NCBI GenBank assembly: GCA_009823505.1
Contig: VZQC01006354.1
Span: forward strand, 372,001-436,000
Direction of reading: 5' to 3'
Length of the DNA: 64,000 nt
Source of the DNA: Rhizomys pruinosus
Taxonomy: Eukaryota > Chordata > Mammalia > Rodentia > Spalacidae
Positions 35,288 through 46,189 of this stretch are shown in pieces; positions within the stretch are counted from its first letter, which is position 1; each line of letters starts with the position of its first letter. The notes beneath the pieces were generated by a model. The model saw nothing but the letters and a program-made list of their open reading frames with translations, had not been told where the DNA came from and searched no databases. The translations under genes were made by a program, and so were the position numbers.

Positions 35288-35404
35288 GCTCTGGACAGAG
35301 TACAGACCACTGAGTCTCAAGCTGGATCCTGGCATGACATGATCTGGTTTATGTTGGACCTCAACCCTGAGGATCTCAATCAGAACATTCAGCCTATCCG
35401 AAAG
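35288..35404 (+). CDS. Candidate internal exon (117 nt, phase 0-0)
   Basis: Lies between 'tttcctag' and 'AAAG|gtgcat'. It is open for 39 codons in one frame, ending with a peptide containing LDLNPEDLNQNIQ. The TAG of the putative acceptor is itself an in-frame stop, so the frame is only open from the splice site. The donor is weak and the protein is not recognised. It could be a chance ORF or a relic exon. Confidence 0.2.
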
Positions 35405-35507
35405 GTGCATGCATCGCTGTGCTTTTCCCTTATATGGGAATGTGGGTCCAGCTGCTGGAGTTTTCCCAGTGAGGGGCCTGTGCCCGCTGATGCAGCAAGC
35501 TTTACAG

Positions 35508-38500
35508 GAGTAGAGACCAAGTGGGGCCCTTCAGGGCACCAGGCGCTGGCCTTAGAGTAGAGACCCAGTGGGGCCCATCAGGGCACCAGGAGCTGGCCTT
35601 AGAGTAGAGACCCAGTGGGGCCCATCAGGGCACCAGGCGCTGGCCTTAGAGTAGAGACCCAGTGGGGCCCATAGGGCACCAGGAGCTGGTCTTAGTGTAG
35701 AGACCCAGTGGGGCCCATCAGGGCACCAGGAGCTGGCCTTAGTAGTAGAGACCCAGTGGGCCCCTCAGGGCAATTACCAGGCGCTGGCCTTAGAGTAGAG
35801 ACCCAGTGGGGCCCATCAGGGCACCAGGAGCTGGCCTTAGAGTAGAGACCCAGTGGGGCCCATCAGGGCACCAGGAGCTGGCCTTAGAGTAGAGACCAGT
35901 GGGGCCCATCAGGGCACCAGGCGCTGGCCTTAGAGTAGAGACCCAGTGGGGCCCATCAGGGCACCAGGAGCTGGCCTTAGAGTAGAGACCCAGTGGGGCC
36001 CATCAGGGCACCAGGAGACCCAGTGGGGCCCATGAGGGCACCAGGAGACCCAGTGGGGCCCATCAGGGCACCAGGAGCTGGCCTTAGAGTAGAGACCCAG
36101 TGGGGCCCATCAGGGCACCAGGAGCTGGCCTTAGAGTAGAGACCCAGTGGGGCCCATCAGGGCACCAGGAAGTGGCCTTAGAGTAGAGACCCAGTGGGGC
36201 CCATCAGGGCACCAGGAGCTGGCCTTAGAGTAGAGACCCAGTGGGGCCCATCAGGGCACCAGGAGCTGGCCTTAGAGTAGAGACCCACTGGGGCCCATCA
36301 GGGCACCAGGCGCTGGCCTTAGAGTAGAGACACAGTGGGGCCATCAGGTCACCAGGAGTGGCCTTAGAGTAGAGACCTCACGTTGGGCCCATCAGGGACA
36401 CCAGGACTGGCCTTAGAGTAGAGACCAGTGGGGACCATCAGGAACACCAGGCACGCTGGCCTTAGAGTAGAGACCCAGTGGGGCCCATCAGGACCAGGGC
36501 TGCCTTAGAGTAGAGACGCAGTGGGGCCCATCAGGGCACCAGAGCTGACCTTAGAGTAGAGACCCAGTGGGGCCCTATCAGGTTACCAGGAGCTAGGCCT
36601 TAGAGTAGAGACACCAGTGGGGCCCATCAGGGCACCAGGAGCTGGCCTTAGTAGTAGAGACCCAGTGGGCCCATCAGGGCACCAGGAGTGGCTTTAGAGT
36701 AGAGACCCAGTGGGGCCCATCCGGGCACCAGGCGCTGGCCTTGAGTAGAGACCCAGTGGGGCCTATCAGGGCACCAGGAGCTGGCCTTAGAGTAGAGACC
36801 CAGTGGGCCCCATCAGTGAGCACCAGGAGCTGCGCCTTAGAGGAGACCCAGTGGGGGACCCATCAGGTCACCAGGTGCTGGCCTTAGAGTAGAGACCCCA
36901 GTGGGCCCCATCAGGGCACCAGGAAGTGGCTTAGAGTAGAGACCCAGTGGGGCCCATCAGGCATTCAGGCGCTGGCCTTAGAGTAGAGACCCAGTGGGGC
37001 CCATCAGGACCCAGGAGCTGGCCTTAGATTAGAGACCCAGTGGGGCCCATCAGGGTTACCAGGAGCTGCCTTAGAGTAGAGACCCAGTGGGGCCCATCAG
37101 GGCACCAGGAGCTGGCCTTAGAGTAGAGACCCAAGTGGGGCCCATGAGCGAGGGCACCAGAGACTGGCCTTAGGGTACTGAGACCCAGTGGGGCCCTACA
37201 GGCATTCCAGGCATTCGCTGCCTTAGATTAGAGACCCCAGTGTGCCCATCATCACCAGCAGGGCTAGTCACCGTGCCTTAGAGTAGAGATCACAGTGTGG
37301 CCATCGGCACCAGAAACTGGCCTTAGAGTAGAGACCCAGTGGGGCCCATGAGGGCACCAGGAAGGTAAACCCACGTGGGGCCCATCAGGGCACCAGGATG
37401 GCACTTAGAGTAGAGACCCAGTGGGGCCCATCATGGCACCAGGAGCTGCCTTAGAGTAGAGACCCAGTGGGCCCATCAGGGCACCAGGAGACTCCTAGAT
37501 GAGGCACCATGAGGGCTGACTCAGGAGCACCAGTGGGCCAACATCAGGAACTCTTAAGTAGAGGACACAGTGGGCATGATAGGGAAAACACCAGGAATTG
37601 GCCTTAGAGTAGAGACCACAGTGGGGGCCCATCAGGGCACTCAGGAGCTGCCTTAGAGTAGAGACCCAGTGGGGCCTATCAGGGCACCAGGAGCTGGCCT
37701 TAGAGTAGAGACCCAGTGGGGCCCATCAGGGCACCAGGAATGGCCTTAGAGTAGACCCCAGTGGGGCCATCAGGGCACCAGAGCTGGCCTTAGAGTAGAG
37801 ACCCAGTGGGGCCCATAGGGCACCAGGGGCTGGCCTTAGAGTAGAGACCCAATGGGGCCCATCAGGGCACCAGGAGACCCAGTGGGGCCCATGAGGGCAC
37901 CAGGAGACCCAGTGGGGCCCATCGGGGCACCAGGCGCTGGCCTTGGAGTAGAGACCCAGTGGGGCCCATCAGGTTACCAGGAGCTGACCTTAGAGTAGAG
38001 ACCCAGTGGGGCCCATCAGGGCACCAGGAGCTGGCCTTACAGAGTTAGAGACCCATGGGGCCCATCAGGGCACCAGGAACTGGCCTTAGAGTAGAGACCC
38101 AGTGGGGCCCATCAGGTTACCAGGAGCTGGCCTTAGAGTAGAGACCCAGTGGGGCCCATCAGGGCACCAGGCGCTGGCCTTAGAGTAGAGACCCAGTGAC
38201 CAGGAACTGGCCTTACAGTAGAGACCCAATGGGGCCCATGAGCGCACAGGAACTTGCACCTTTTAGAGTAGAGTCACAGTGGGGACCATCAGGGCACCAG
38301 GCGCTGGCCTTAGAGTAGAGACCCAGTGGGGCCCATAGGGCACCAGGAGCTGGTCTTAGTGTAGAGACCCAGTGGGGCCCATCAGGGCACCAGGAGCTGG
38401 CCTTAGAGTAGAGACCCAGTGGGGCCCATCAGGGCACCAGGCGCTGGCCTTAGAGTAGAGACCCAGTGGGGCCCATGAGGGCACCAGGAGACCCAGTGGG

Positions 38501-40596
38501 GCCCATGAGGGCACCAGGAGACCCAGTGGGGTCCATCAGGGCACCAGGAATTGGCCTTAGAGTAGAGACCCAGTGGGGCCCATCAGGGCACCAGGAGCTG
38601 GCCTTAGAGTAGAGACCCAGTGGGGCCCATCAGGGCACCAGGAACTGGCCTTAGAGTAGAGACCCAGTGGGGCCCATGAGGGCACCAGGAGACCCAGTGG
38701 GGCCCATGAGGGCACCAGGAGACCCAGTGGGGTCCATCAGGGCACCAGGAGCTGCCTTACAGTAGAGACCCAGTGGGGCCTATCAGGGCACCAGGAGCTG
38801 GCCTTAGGGTAGAGACCCAGTGGGGCCCAGCAGGGCACCAGGCACTGGTCTTACAGTAAAGCAGACCCACAGGAGGGCCCATCAGGGCACCAGCGCACTG
38901 GCCTTTAGAGTTAAGAGACCCAAGTGGCGGAACCCATCAGCAGGCACCAGGCGCTGACCTTAGAGTAAGAGACCCAGTTCTGGCCCATCAGGGACCAGGG
39001 AATTGGCCTATAGAGTAGAAGACCCGAGGGGCCCATCAGGGCACCAGGAGCTGGCTCGTAGAGTAGAGACCCAGTGCGGGCTCCATCAGGGTACCAGGCG
39101 TTGCCTTTAGAGTAGAGACCCAAGTGGGGCCACAGGGCCGCACAGGAGCTGGCCACACATAGAAGTAGAGACCAGTGGGGCCATCAGGGCACCAGGACAT
39201 GGGCACTAGAGGTAGAGTACCCAGTGGGACCCATCAGGGCACCAGGAGTGCCTTAATAGCCAGTGGGGCCCATCGGGCACCAGGAGCTGGCCTTAGAGTA
39301 GAGACCCAGTGGGCCCATAGGGCACCAGGAGCTGTAGTTAGAGACCCAGTGGGGCCCATAAGGCACAGGAGCTGCAGTGAGAGCCCAGTGGGGCCCATAG
39401 GGACACTGTCTAGGTAGACCCAGTGGGGCCCATAAGGACAGAGCGGCTTAGTGAGAGCCCAGTGGGGCCCATAGGAGCACCAGGAGCTCGCTTAGAGTAG
39501 AGACCCAGTTGGGCCCATCAGGGCACCAGGAGCTGGCTCTTAGTGTAGAGACCCAGTGGGAGCCCATAGGGCACCAGGAGCTGCTGGGACCCAGTGGGGC
39601 CCATGAGGGCACCAGGACTGGCCTTAGAGGAGAGACCCAGTGGGGACCCATCAGGGCACCAGGAGCTAAGCCTTAGAGGAGAGACCCAGTGGGCCCATCA
39701 GGGCACCAGGAACTGGCCTTAAGTAGACAGGACATCAGGCAGACCGTGGCGGCCCATCAGGGCACCAGGAACTGGCCTTGGAGACCCTCGGCCTTACGAC
39801 ACGAGCACCAGTAGCTATGAGACCCAGTGGTGCCCATCAGGGCACCAGGAAGTGGCTTTAGAGTAGAGACCCAGTGGGTCCCATCAGGAGCACCAGGAAG
39901 TGGCTTAGAGTAGAGACCCAGTTGGTGCCCATCAGGGCACCAGGAAGTGGCTTTAGAGTAGAGACCCAGTGGTGCCCATCAGGGCACCAGGAAGTGGCTT
40001 TAGAGTAGAGACCCAGTGGTGCCCATCAGGGCACCAGGAATGGCTTTAGAGTAGAGACCCAGTGGGGCCCATCAGGGACACCAGGAGCTTGCCTTAGAGT
40101 AGAGACCCAGTGGGGCCCATCAGGGCACCAGGCAGCTGGCCTTAGAGTATAACTCCAGTGGGCGCCCATCAGGCCGACCAGGCACTGGCCTTAGAGTAGA
40201 GATCCAGTTGGGGGTCCCCATCAGGTACACCAGGAGACTGGCCCTTACAAAGTAGAGACCTCAGTGGTCCATCAGCAGGAAACTGCTAGGTAGAGACCAG
40301 TGGGGCCCATCAGCGAGCACCAGGAACAGTCGGCCTTAGCCCAGTAGAGAACCCAGTGTGGGCCCCATCAGGCCGTCCCACCACCAAGGACTTGGCGCCT
40401 TAGAAGTGTAGAGACCATGGCCCATCAGCAGCTCCAGGCCTGGCCTTAGAGTAGAGACCAGTGGCGGCGACAATCAGGGCCACAGGCGAACTGGCCTAAG
40501 AGTAGCAGACCCAGTGGGGCCCATCAGGGCACCAGGTGCTGGCCTTAGAGTAGAGACCCAGTGGGGCCCATCAGGGCACCAGGCACTGGCCTTAGA
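35508..40596 (+). repeat. 47-bp minisatellite array, roughly 100 units
   Basis: The unit runs CAGTGGGGCCCATCAGGG, CACCAGGAGCTGGCCTTA, then GAGTAGAGACC, with 47 bp between successive 'catcagggca' starts (36061 and 36108). A 30-bp variant lacking the 17-bp 'ctggccttagagtagag' part recurs in pairs (near 36010, 37870, 38470 and 38680). Regular blocks at 35508-36300 and 37640-38860 alternate with indel-rich blocks at about 36300-37630 and 38860-40500. No spacers, so not CRISPR. Confidence 0.97.
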
Positions 40597-40872
40597 TGGA
40601 GCTCGGGCCCGTCTGGCTGCTGGCCTCCAGCCCACAGGCGCATGCTTATCTCTTGGCTTCTTGGAGGAGTGGAGAAGTCACTGGTGCGTTTTCTCTAGGA
40701 ACTTCCATTCTAGCAGTTGCCCGCAGTATGGCCAGATCTCATGCCAAAGAGCAATGAACAGTAAACGTGCCGTAATCTATTGTAAAATACCTAAATGCAT
40801 GAGTGATTTGGGAAGTTAGTAAGGAATACTCAGAAGCCAAAGTCTGTGTTACTGCAGGAACTCAGGCTGAAG
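40597..40872. other. Unique spacer between minisatellites
   Basis: About 275 bases of non-repetitive sequence; nothing recognised. Confidence 0.4.
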
Positions 40873-41305
40873 CTGACTTTGTCCTGGGTACAGTCATTAC
40901 ACATTTAGAGCTTGGCATTGATTTGTTGACTTTGTCCTGGGTACAGGTCATACCATTTAGAGCTTGGCATTGATTTCCTGAGTTTGTCCTGGGTACAGCA
41001 ACATTGAGTTGCGTTGATTTGCACTTTCCTAGGTTCAGCATGCTCTGGCTATTGATTTCCTGACTTTGTCCTGGGTACAAAGGGTCATCACCTTTAGAAT
41101 GCTTCGGACCATTGATTTGCTGACTTTGTCCTGGTGTACAGGTCATACTCCTTTAGAGCTTGGCATTGATTTGCTGACTTTTGTCCTGGGTACAGTCATG
41201 CACCTTTAGAAGCTTGGCATTGATTTGCTGACTTTTGTCCTGGGACAGGTCATGCACCTTTAGAACTTGACATTGATTTGCTGACTTTGTCCTAGGTTCA
41301 GGTCA
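40873..41305 (+). repeat. 53-bp minisatellite, about 8 units
   Basis: The landmark 'gactttgtcctgggtaca' begins at 40875 and 40928 and recurs near 40980, 41052, 41118, 41176, 41230 and 41281, followed each time by a 'gagcttggcattgattt'-like block. Spacing is 52-53 bp at the left and more irregular to the right. Confidence 0.92.
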
Positions 41306-41486
41306 TATCAAAGGGCCGAGTATAGGACAGCATTGGCGGGTGTGTGGGAGGGGGTGGTTTGCCTGACGGATTGTCACGGTAATAACAGGGTCGAGTAGGG
41401 GGGCCAAACCGTATGGTAGGGAGGAGGGGGGAGAGAGCGTAAGGTGCATTTGATTTGTATCACAGAGTGGCAGTCCACAGATTGGA
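41306..41486. other. Unassigned segment ending at an ambiguous base
   Basis: GT/G-rich sequence of unknown origin that stops at the N at 41487, where L1 ORF1 begins abruptly. Probably an assembly join. Confidence 0.45.
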
Positions 41487-41487
41487 N

Positions 41488-41821
41488 ATCCCTCTAGGTC
41501 CTTTTTGAGTTTTTCATTCTCTCTCTTTAGTTCTCTGAATTCTTGTTTATTTTTTTCTCCCTCTTGTTCTTTCTGGAGTTTGTCAATCTGTTCCTTTAGT
41601 TCTTTCCAACGTTTGTCATTGTATCTCTCTAGGTCCTTTTTGAGTTTTTCATTCTCTCTCTTTAGTTCTCTGACTTCTTTATTTTCTTTAATTTCTCTGC
41701 ATAGGTCTGCAATTATTCCTCTAAGCTCTGTTCCTTGGGTCTCCTCCAAGGGGATCCCATTGTAGCTATCTCCTCCAGGTTTGGTAGAGCCTGGTGTGGG
41801 TTTATCCTGTGCCTTTCCCAT
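41488..41821 (-). pseudogene. L1 ORF1 (ORF1p) N-terminal and coiled-coil part, truncated
   Basis: Reading from an ATG at 41821 on the minus strand, about 110 codons encode a short N-terminus (MGKAQDKPTPG) and then a charged heptad-rich coiled coil. This matches the RNA-binding chaperone ORF1p of rodent L1, which trimerises through that coil. The RRM and C-terminal domains are absent because the sequence breaks at the N at 41487. The coil contains a 135-bp (45-codon) internal repeat: 'ggtcctttttgagtttttc' begins at 41497 and 41632. Frame and codons are clean, so this was a young copy. The 5' UTR follows directly upstream. Confidence 0.85.
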
Positions 41822-42474
41822 GTTGTCCCTTCATCGTGTCCCTGGTATGTGGGTTTCCCTTTTGTGGTTCAAATCACAAATGACTTTTCACTATGTTAGT
41901 GGATGGTTTTGCTTGCCTCCTTCTGATGCTTTTTTTTTCCCTTTCCTCCTCCTTTTTTTATGGAGTATTGACTTGTCTAGGTTTCAGGTTTTCAATTTTG
42001 TTTATATATTGGCTATTGGAAGCCTAAATCAGTCTTCTCTTTCTGTTCTGAAGGTTCTCCAAAAGGAAGTCCACTTGGATTCTCACCAATTCCCATTGGC
42101 GGGCGGTGGGGGAGGGTGCACCTGACCTAGCCCATGCCCCGGTACCTCCGAGACGGGGACCCCCGAAAGAGGGCTCAGAGTCGAGACCCTCTTCCAGCCG
42201 CCCCTGTGCCAGACCACCCCCAGCTGTACCTGCCCTGCCCGAGCGAGTTATGGCATCCTGCCTGCGCCTCTGGAGCCCGCCCACAAGGCCATGCCCTGCC
42301 CGGACCAGAGCAGACGTAAACATGCCCCTCTGTTCACTCTGCAAAGGCAAAGTGTGGTCCCTCTGAGACGGGGACCCCCAAAAGAGGGCTCAGAGTCGAG
42401 ACCCTCTTCCAGCCGCCCCTGTGCCAGACCACCCCTAGCTGTACCTGCCCTGCCTGAGTGAGTTATGGCGTCCT
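41822..42474 (-). promoter_or_regulatory. L1 5' UTR with tandem promoter monomers
   Basis: GC-rich leader upstream of ORF1. A 215-bp monomer recurs: 'gagacggggaccccc' starts at 42150 and 42365. On the minus strand the second (outer) monomer is cut after about 110 bp at 'ttatggcgtcc', where flanking AT-rich DNA begins. Tandem monomers acting as internal RNA polymerase II promoters are established for rodent L1. Their activity here is inferred. Confidence 0.8.
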
Positions 42475-43173
42475 CACATTACAGAATTCTTAAAAAGACA
42501 ATGGTACTTCACACCCACTCCAACATGAGGTTCTTAGTATTTGTACTGAACAGAGCCGCATACATTGCTGCCAAACATAAAGGCTTTCAATTGGAGAAAG
42601 CATCTTCAGAAATGTCATTTACAATCTAATAAAGTAAATATCCCTAACTGGGTTTCAAACTCAACAAGTACTGGAAAACAGAATAATATATACTATTTTT
42701 ACTAAAAGCTAACCATAACTAAAGTTACAGTATGATAATTAAAAAGTCTCAGTAAGGGAGAAGCTAAAGAATCAGATGGCAGGAAACAGTAGTCTTATTA
42801 AGGTACTATAATATAGACATTTAACAATTGACAATACCAAAAGCATGAGGTAAGGTATAAGAAAATGGTATTCAGGAACTTAAAGAGAATGAGAGAGGAA
42901 GGCACAGTCTACAGGGTTTGGGGAGGTCTGTGACAGCCACAGTTCAGGCTCAGGGCAGTGGCATAAACATAAAAGCATATAGTAATTTTATGAAATAAAA
43001 TCTAAAGGTGTTATTTTAAACATGTTGTACTTGTCTATTTCTAAGCTGTTTTATTGGAGGGAAGAGATTGTCTTAAGGGCTTTTCGGGGATCAGTTTTTA
43101 TAAGGTACTCAAGAGAAGCCATGTCTGGTGTCTGACCCAAGTGCTAGAATATATATGAGTCTGGGGATTTTTA
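42475..43173. other. AT-rich spacer between L1 and Diablo retrocopy
   Basis: No gene or repeat recognised. Confidence 0.4.
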
Positions 43174-43187
43174 AAATTGGTCTCTGG
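43174..43187 (+). repeat. Target-site duplication, left
   Basis: AAATTGGTCTCTGG, identical to 44803-44816 on the far side of the retrocopy tail. Confidence 0.9.
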
Positions 43188-44753
43188 ATGTGCGTCTGTC
43201 CAATGTGGGATGGCGGCCCTGAGGAGCTGGATGTCCCGGATAGCCTCACTGTTCAGGTACAACCCATGTGTCCCTGTCTTGGCTAACACTAAGAAACAGT
43301 TTCTCAGAATTGATAAGACCATTGCACAAAACTATGTTGGCTGGATTTGGTGTGATCCTGTGTGCGGTTCCTATTGCTCAGAAATAGGAACCTCAATCTC
43401 TTAGTATCGAAGTGTTAATGAGGAGGGCTGTGTGTTTGGTAACAGATAGCACCTCTACTTTTCTGTCTCAAACCATATACGCATTGATTGAAGCAATCCC
43501 TGAGTATACTAAGGCTGTTTATTCATTAGTGTCTCTGTATCGACAATATACAAATTTACTTGGTAAAATGAATTGACAGGAGGATGAAGTGTGGCAGGTG
43601 AGCATAGGAGCAAGAGCTGAGATGACGTCAAAACAACAGGAGGACCTGAAGCTGGAACCACTTGGATGACTGCAGTTGGCCTTTCTGAAATGGCTGCAGA
43701 GGCTGCATACCAAACTGGAGCAGATCAGGCCTCTATAACCACCAGGAATCACATCCAGTTGGTGAAATCCCAGGTACAAGAGGTGTGCCAACTCTCCCAG
43801 AATGCAGAAACAAAACTGGCCAAAGCACAGACACAAGAGCTGCACCAGAAAACACAGGAAGCAGAGGATGAGAGGTCAGACCAGGAACAGGATGCCTACC
43901 TGTGTGAAGATTGAAGGTCTGAGCCCACTGCCCTGTCTGCCCTCTCAGTGGAGAAGGAGGGGTGGGTAGCATCTAGCCAGTGTCTCAACTCTGCAGAGGC
44001 AACAGGTCCTGTCTTTGCCAGTCAGGCCAGAAGACTTTGTGAGCTCATGACCCCTTCCTCTCTGACCTCAGCCTTTACTGGACCTGGTTCTTAGCTCTTG
44101 GATATTGTACCCCTCAGCACAGCTCTTCTCTTTTTACCTCCCACCTGCCCACCCACTCACCCAGGCCAGAGAAGGAGGGGCCTTTTCTGTCATACCCTTG
44201 AGTTTAATAGCTGTTTATCTTCAGTTTTTAATCTTATTCAGATTTCAAAGTATGTTTTAGTATTTTCTCCCTCCACAAGGGAAAGAGAGTCTGTCCAGTT
44301 TGTAAGATTTTAAGTGTAATGCCTTTTCTCCCTGGGAGCACACCTCATGCCAAGGAAAGGAGTCGAATATATTTAGGGGATCAATGCAGGGTCCACCTGC
44401 TGCTCCCCAGTGGGACTTACTTCAACACATGCTTCTTGTTTCAGTCCTGCTTTGAGTTTCTCTACTGTATCCAAAGAAAGAGAGTTTTGATGTTTGCATT
44501 TTTTTAAAAGAAGTTGTATTCTGAGGCTCTCATGCAGCAGCTTTCCTTCACTGACTAGATGATCAGAGCCATAAGGGACCCCAAGGTTCTCCTATAGATT
44601 TCTGGCAGCAAATGCTCCCATTCAGCACATGTTGGACAAGTTTGCCAGGTTTCAGAATTTTTAATCAGAGCGAACAAAGTAGAAGGCATTATTAAAATAA
44701 AGAGCATTTCCTGCAGACCATCCAGCAAGGATGGATCTTCAACGTTCTCAAAA

Positions 44754-44802
<49 letters not shown>
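43188..44802 (+). pseudogene. Diablo: Processed pseudogene of Diablo (Smac)
   Basis: Diablo encodes a mitochondrial protein that binds IAP proteins after release to the cytosol. Here an intronless copy runs from a short 5' UTR, through an ATG at 43210 (MAALRSW start), to the IAP-binding AVPIA codons at 43364-43378, the helical body (frames at 43440-43660 and 43666-43914) and a TGA at 43912-43914. About 830 bases of 3' UTR and an (AAAT)n tail follow. The frame is lost between 43335 and 43364 and again near 43440, and a premature TGA lies at 43574-43576. It is flanked by a 14-bp target-site duplication, which marks L1-mediated retroposition. No intact product is expected. Confidence 0.95.
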
Positions 44803-44804
<2 letters not shown>

Positions 44805-44805
44805 A
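44749..44805 (+). repeat. (AAAT)n tail of the Diablo retrocopy
   Basis: About 14 AAAT units that probably grew from the original poly(A) tail. Confidence 0.95.
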
Positions 44806-44816
44806 TTGGTCTCTGG
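44803..44816 (+). repeat. Target-site duplication, right
   Basis: Exact copy of 43174-43187. Confidence 0.9.
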
Positions 44817-45337
44817 CCAGAGGGACAGAAGCACAGATGTCAGAAACTCATTTAAGTAAAAGAAAAAATATCTGTTAGTAAATCTTTAGTAAGGAAGGGT
44901 CGAAATTACATCTTTGGAGGAGGACTGAACAACAACAACAACAAAAAAATGAATGGAAACTGAAATCAAAATACCTTTAATTAAGGTAGTAAGCAAATGA
45001 AAGAAATGTCTTAAAACAATTACTTTGCAAAGCAAGCACAATTTAACAGGTAGTTAACAAAATTTTCAGATAACCAGGTTAGATACTGTTTTGTAGATAT
45101 TTAAAGAACCTGGGTTTATCAGGCTTTTGAATATATTTTGATTAAGTATGCCAAAACAAAGAAGGAAAACTTAGTGGCCATCTTAAAACTGCTTTGAGAC
45201 AAGTAACATGTGGAGATAGTATAATTGTATGAGATCTCTCTGCATGGAAACATGTTAGATCCTAACACATGGAAACATAAAAACATGACATTACAGGCAG
45301 TTTTTAAAATAACTTAAAGAAATTATTCACATTTTTT
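44817..45337. other. AT-rich spacer
   Basis: No feature recognised apart from an (AAC)n run near 44930-44944. Confidence 0.4.
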
Positions 45338-45434
45338 TAGTCTTTTGGAGACAAGGTCTCCTTGTAGCCCCAACTGTCCTGGAACTCACTCTGTATACCA
45401 GGCTGGCCTTGAACTCACAAAGATCTGCCTGCCT
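45338..45434 (-). repeat. B1 SINE, antisense, left arm of an inverted pair
   Basis: 'acaaggtctccttgtag', 'taccaggctggccttgaac' and 'agatctgcctgcct' mark an antisense B1. It pairs with the next entry. Confidence 0.9.
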
Positions 45435-45468
45435 TTGCATGCTTTTAATCCTAGCACTTGGGAGGCAG

Positions 45469-45580
45469 AGGCAGGCAGATCTCTGAGTTCAAGGCCAGCC
45501 TGGTCTACATAATGAATTCTAGGACAGCCAGAGCTACAGGGAGACCTTGTCTCAAAAAAGACTAAAAGAAAAAAAAAAAA
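45469..45580 (+). repeat. B1 SINE, sense, right arm of an inverted pair
   Basis: 'gaggcaggcagatctctgag', 'gccagcctggtctacataa' and 'gagaccttgtctcaaaaaag' form the reverse complement of the left arm. An A run ends the element. The B1 head ('ttaatcctagcacttggg') lies in the 34-base loop. Confidence 0.9.
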
Positions 45581-46189
45581 AAAGAAATGATGCTCATAAG
45601 TAATTAATGAATTAATAAAATGTGATTATGTCGATCTTTTGTAAGTAGGCACAGCTAAAATTATGAAGAAAGCAATGGTTTGGAAAAATAAGGGTTTTAG
45701 AAAAACAGGTTTTTGTTTGAGGTTATGGCAGGCAGTAGATGGTTAGGAAAACCTTAGATATGAAGTTTACAATAAGTTCTATGGGGGTGAGACTGAGCCT
45801 GCCAGGCTGGAATCTGATGCATGGAGAACTGGGGTTTCCTTAGGAAACAAAAACCTGGAAATAAATTTGTTGTGAATGGAAAAACCTAAAGCCATTTCTT
45901 TAAAGGTAAACAGCTGAGTAAAATGAGGGTAATGTTATGGGTCAGTAACCAAGCACACCCACACTGGAAAATGCAAGGAAGTTTTGAGCCTTTTGCATGA
46001 GAGTAGGCCCTGGTGCACCCCTGAATCCTGTGGCCAGGAGCCACTCCTAAGAGTCCCCCAAACCAGCCACGTGTGGTGTGTGGTGGCCTACCTCAGGTAA
46101 GAGAAAGAAATTAAAATTTAAAAGATACAGAAAATCCAACAAAGTGGAGGGCTGTACTTGATATAAATACATAAAGCAATATAAGTATT
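45581..46189. other. Unannotated AT-rich sequence
   Basis: No gene or family recognised; may be part of an old endogenous retrovirus together with the following segments. Confidence 0.3.

Noticed and set aside
35508..40596. CRISPR-like regular repeats
   Set aside because: Units are contiguous with no unique spacers and the context is a rodent genome; it is a minisatellite.
41306..41486. Continuation of the L1 ORF1 frame beyond the N
   Set aside because: The peptide past the N has no ORF1p resemblance and becomes Pro/Leu-rich; likely a join.
43623..43630. TGACGTCA CRE site
   Set aside because: Lies in the coding part of the Diablo pseudogene and reflects the parental codons, not a promoter.
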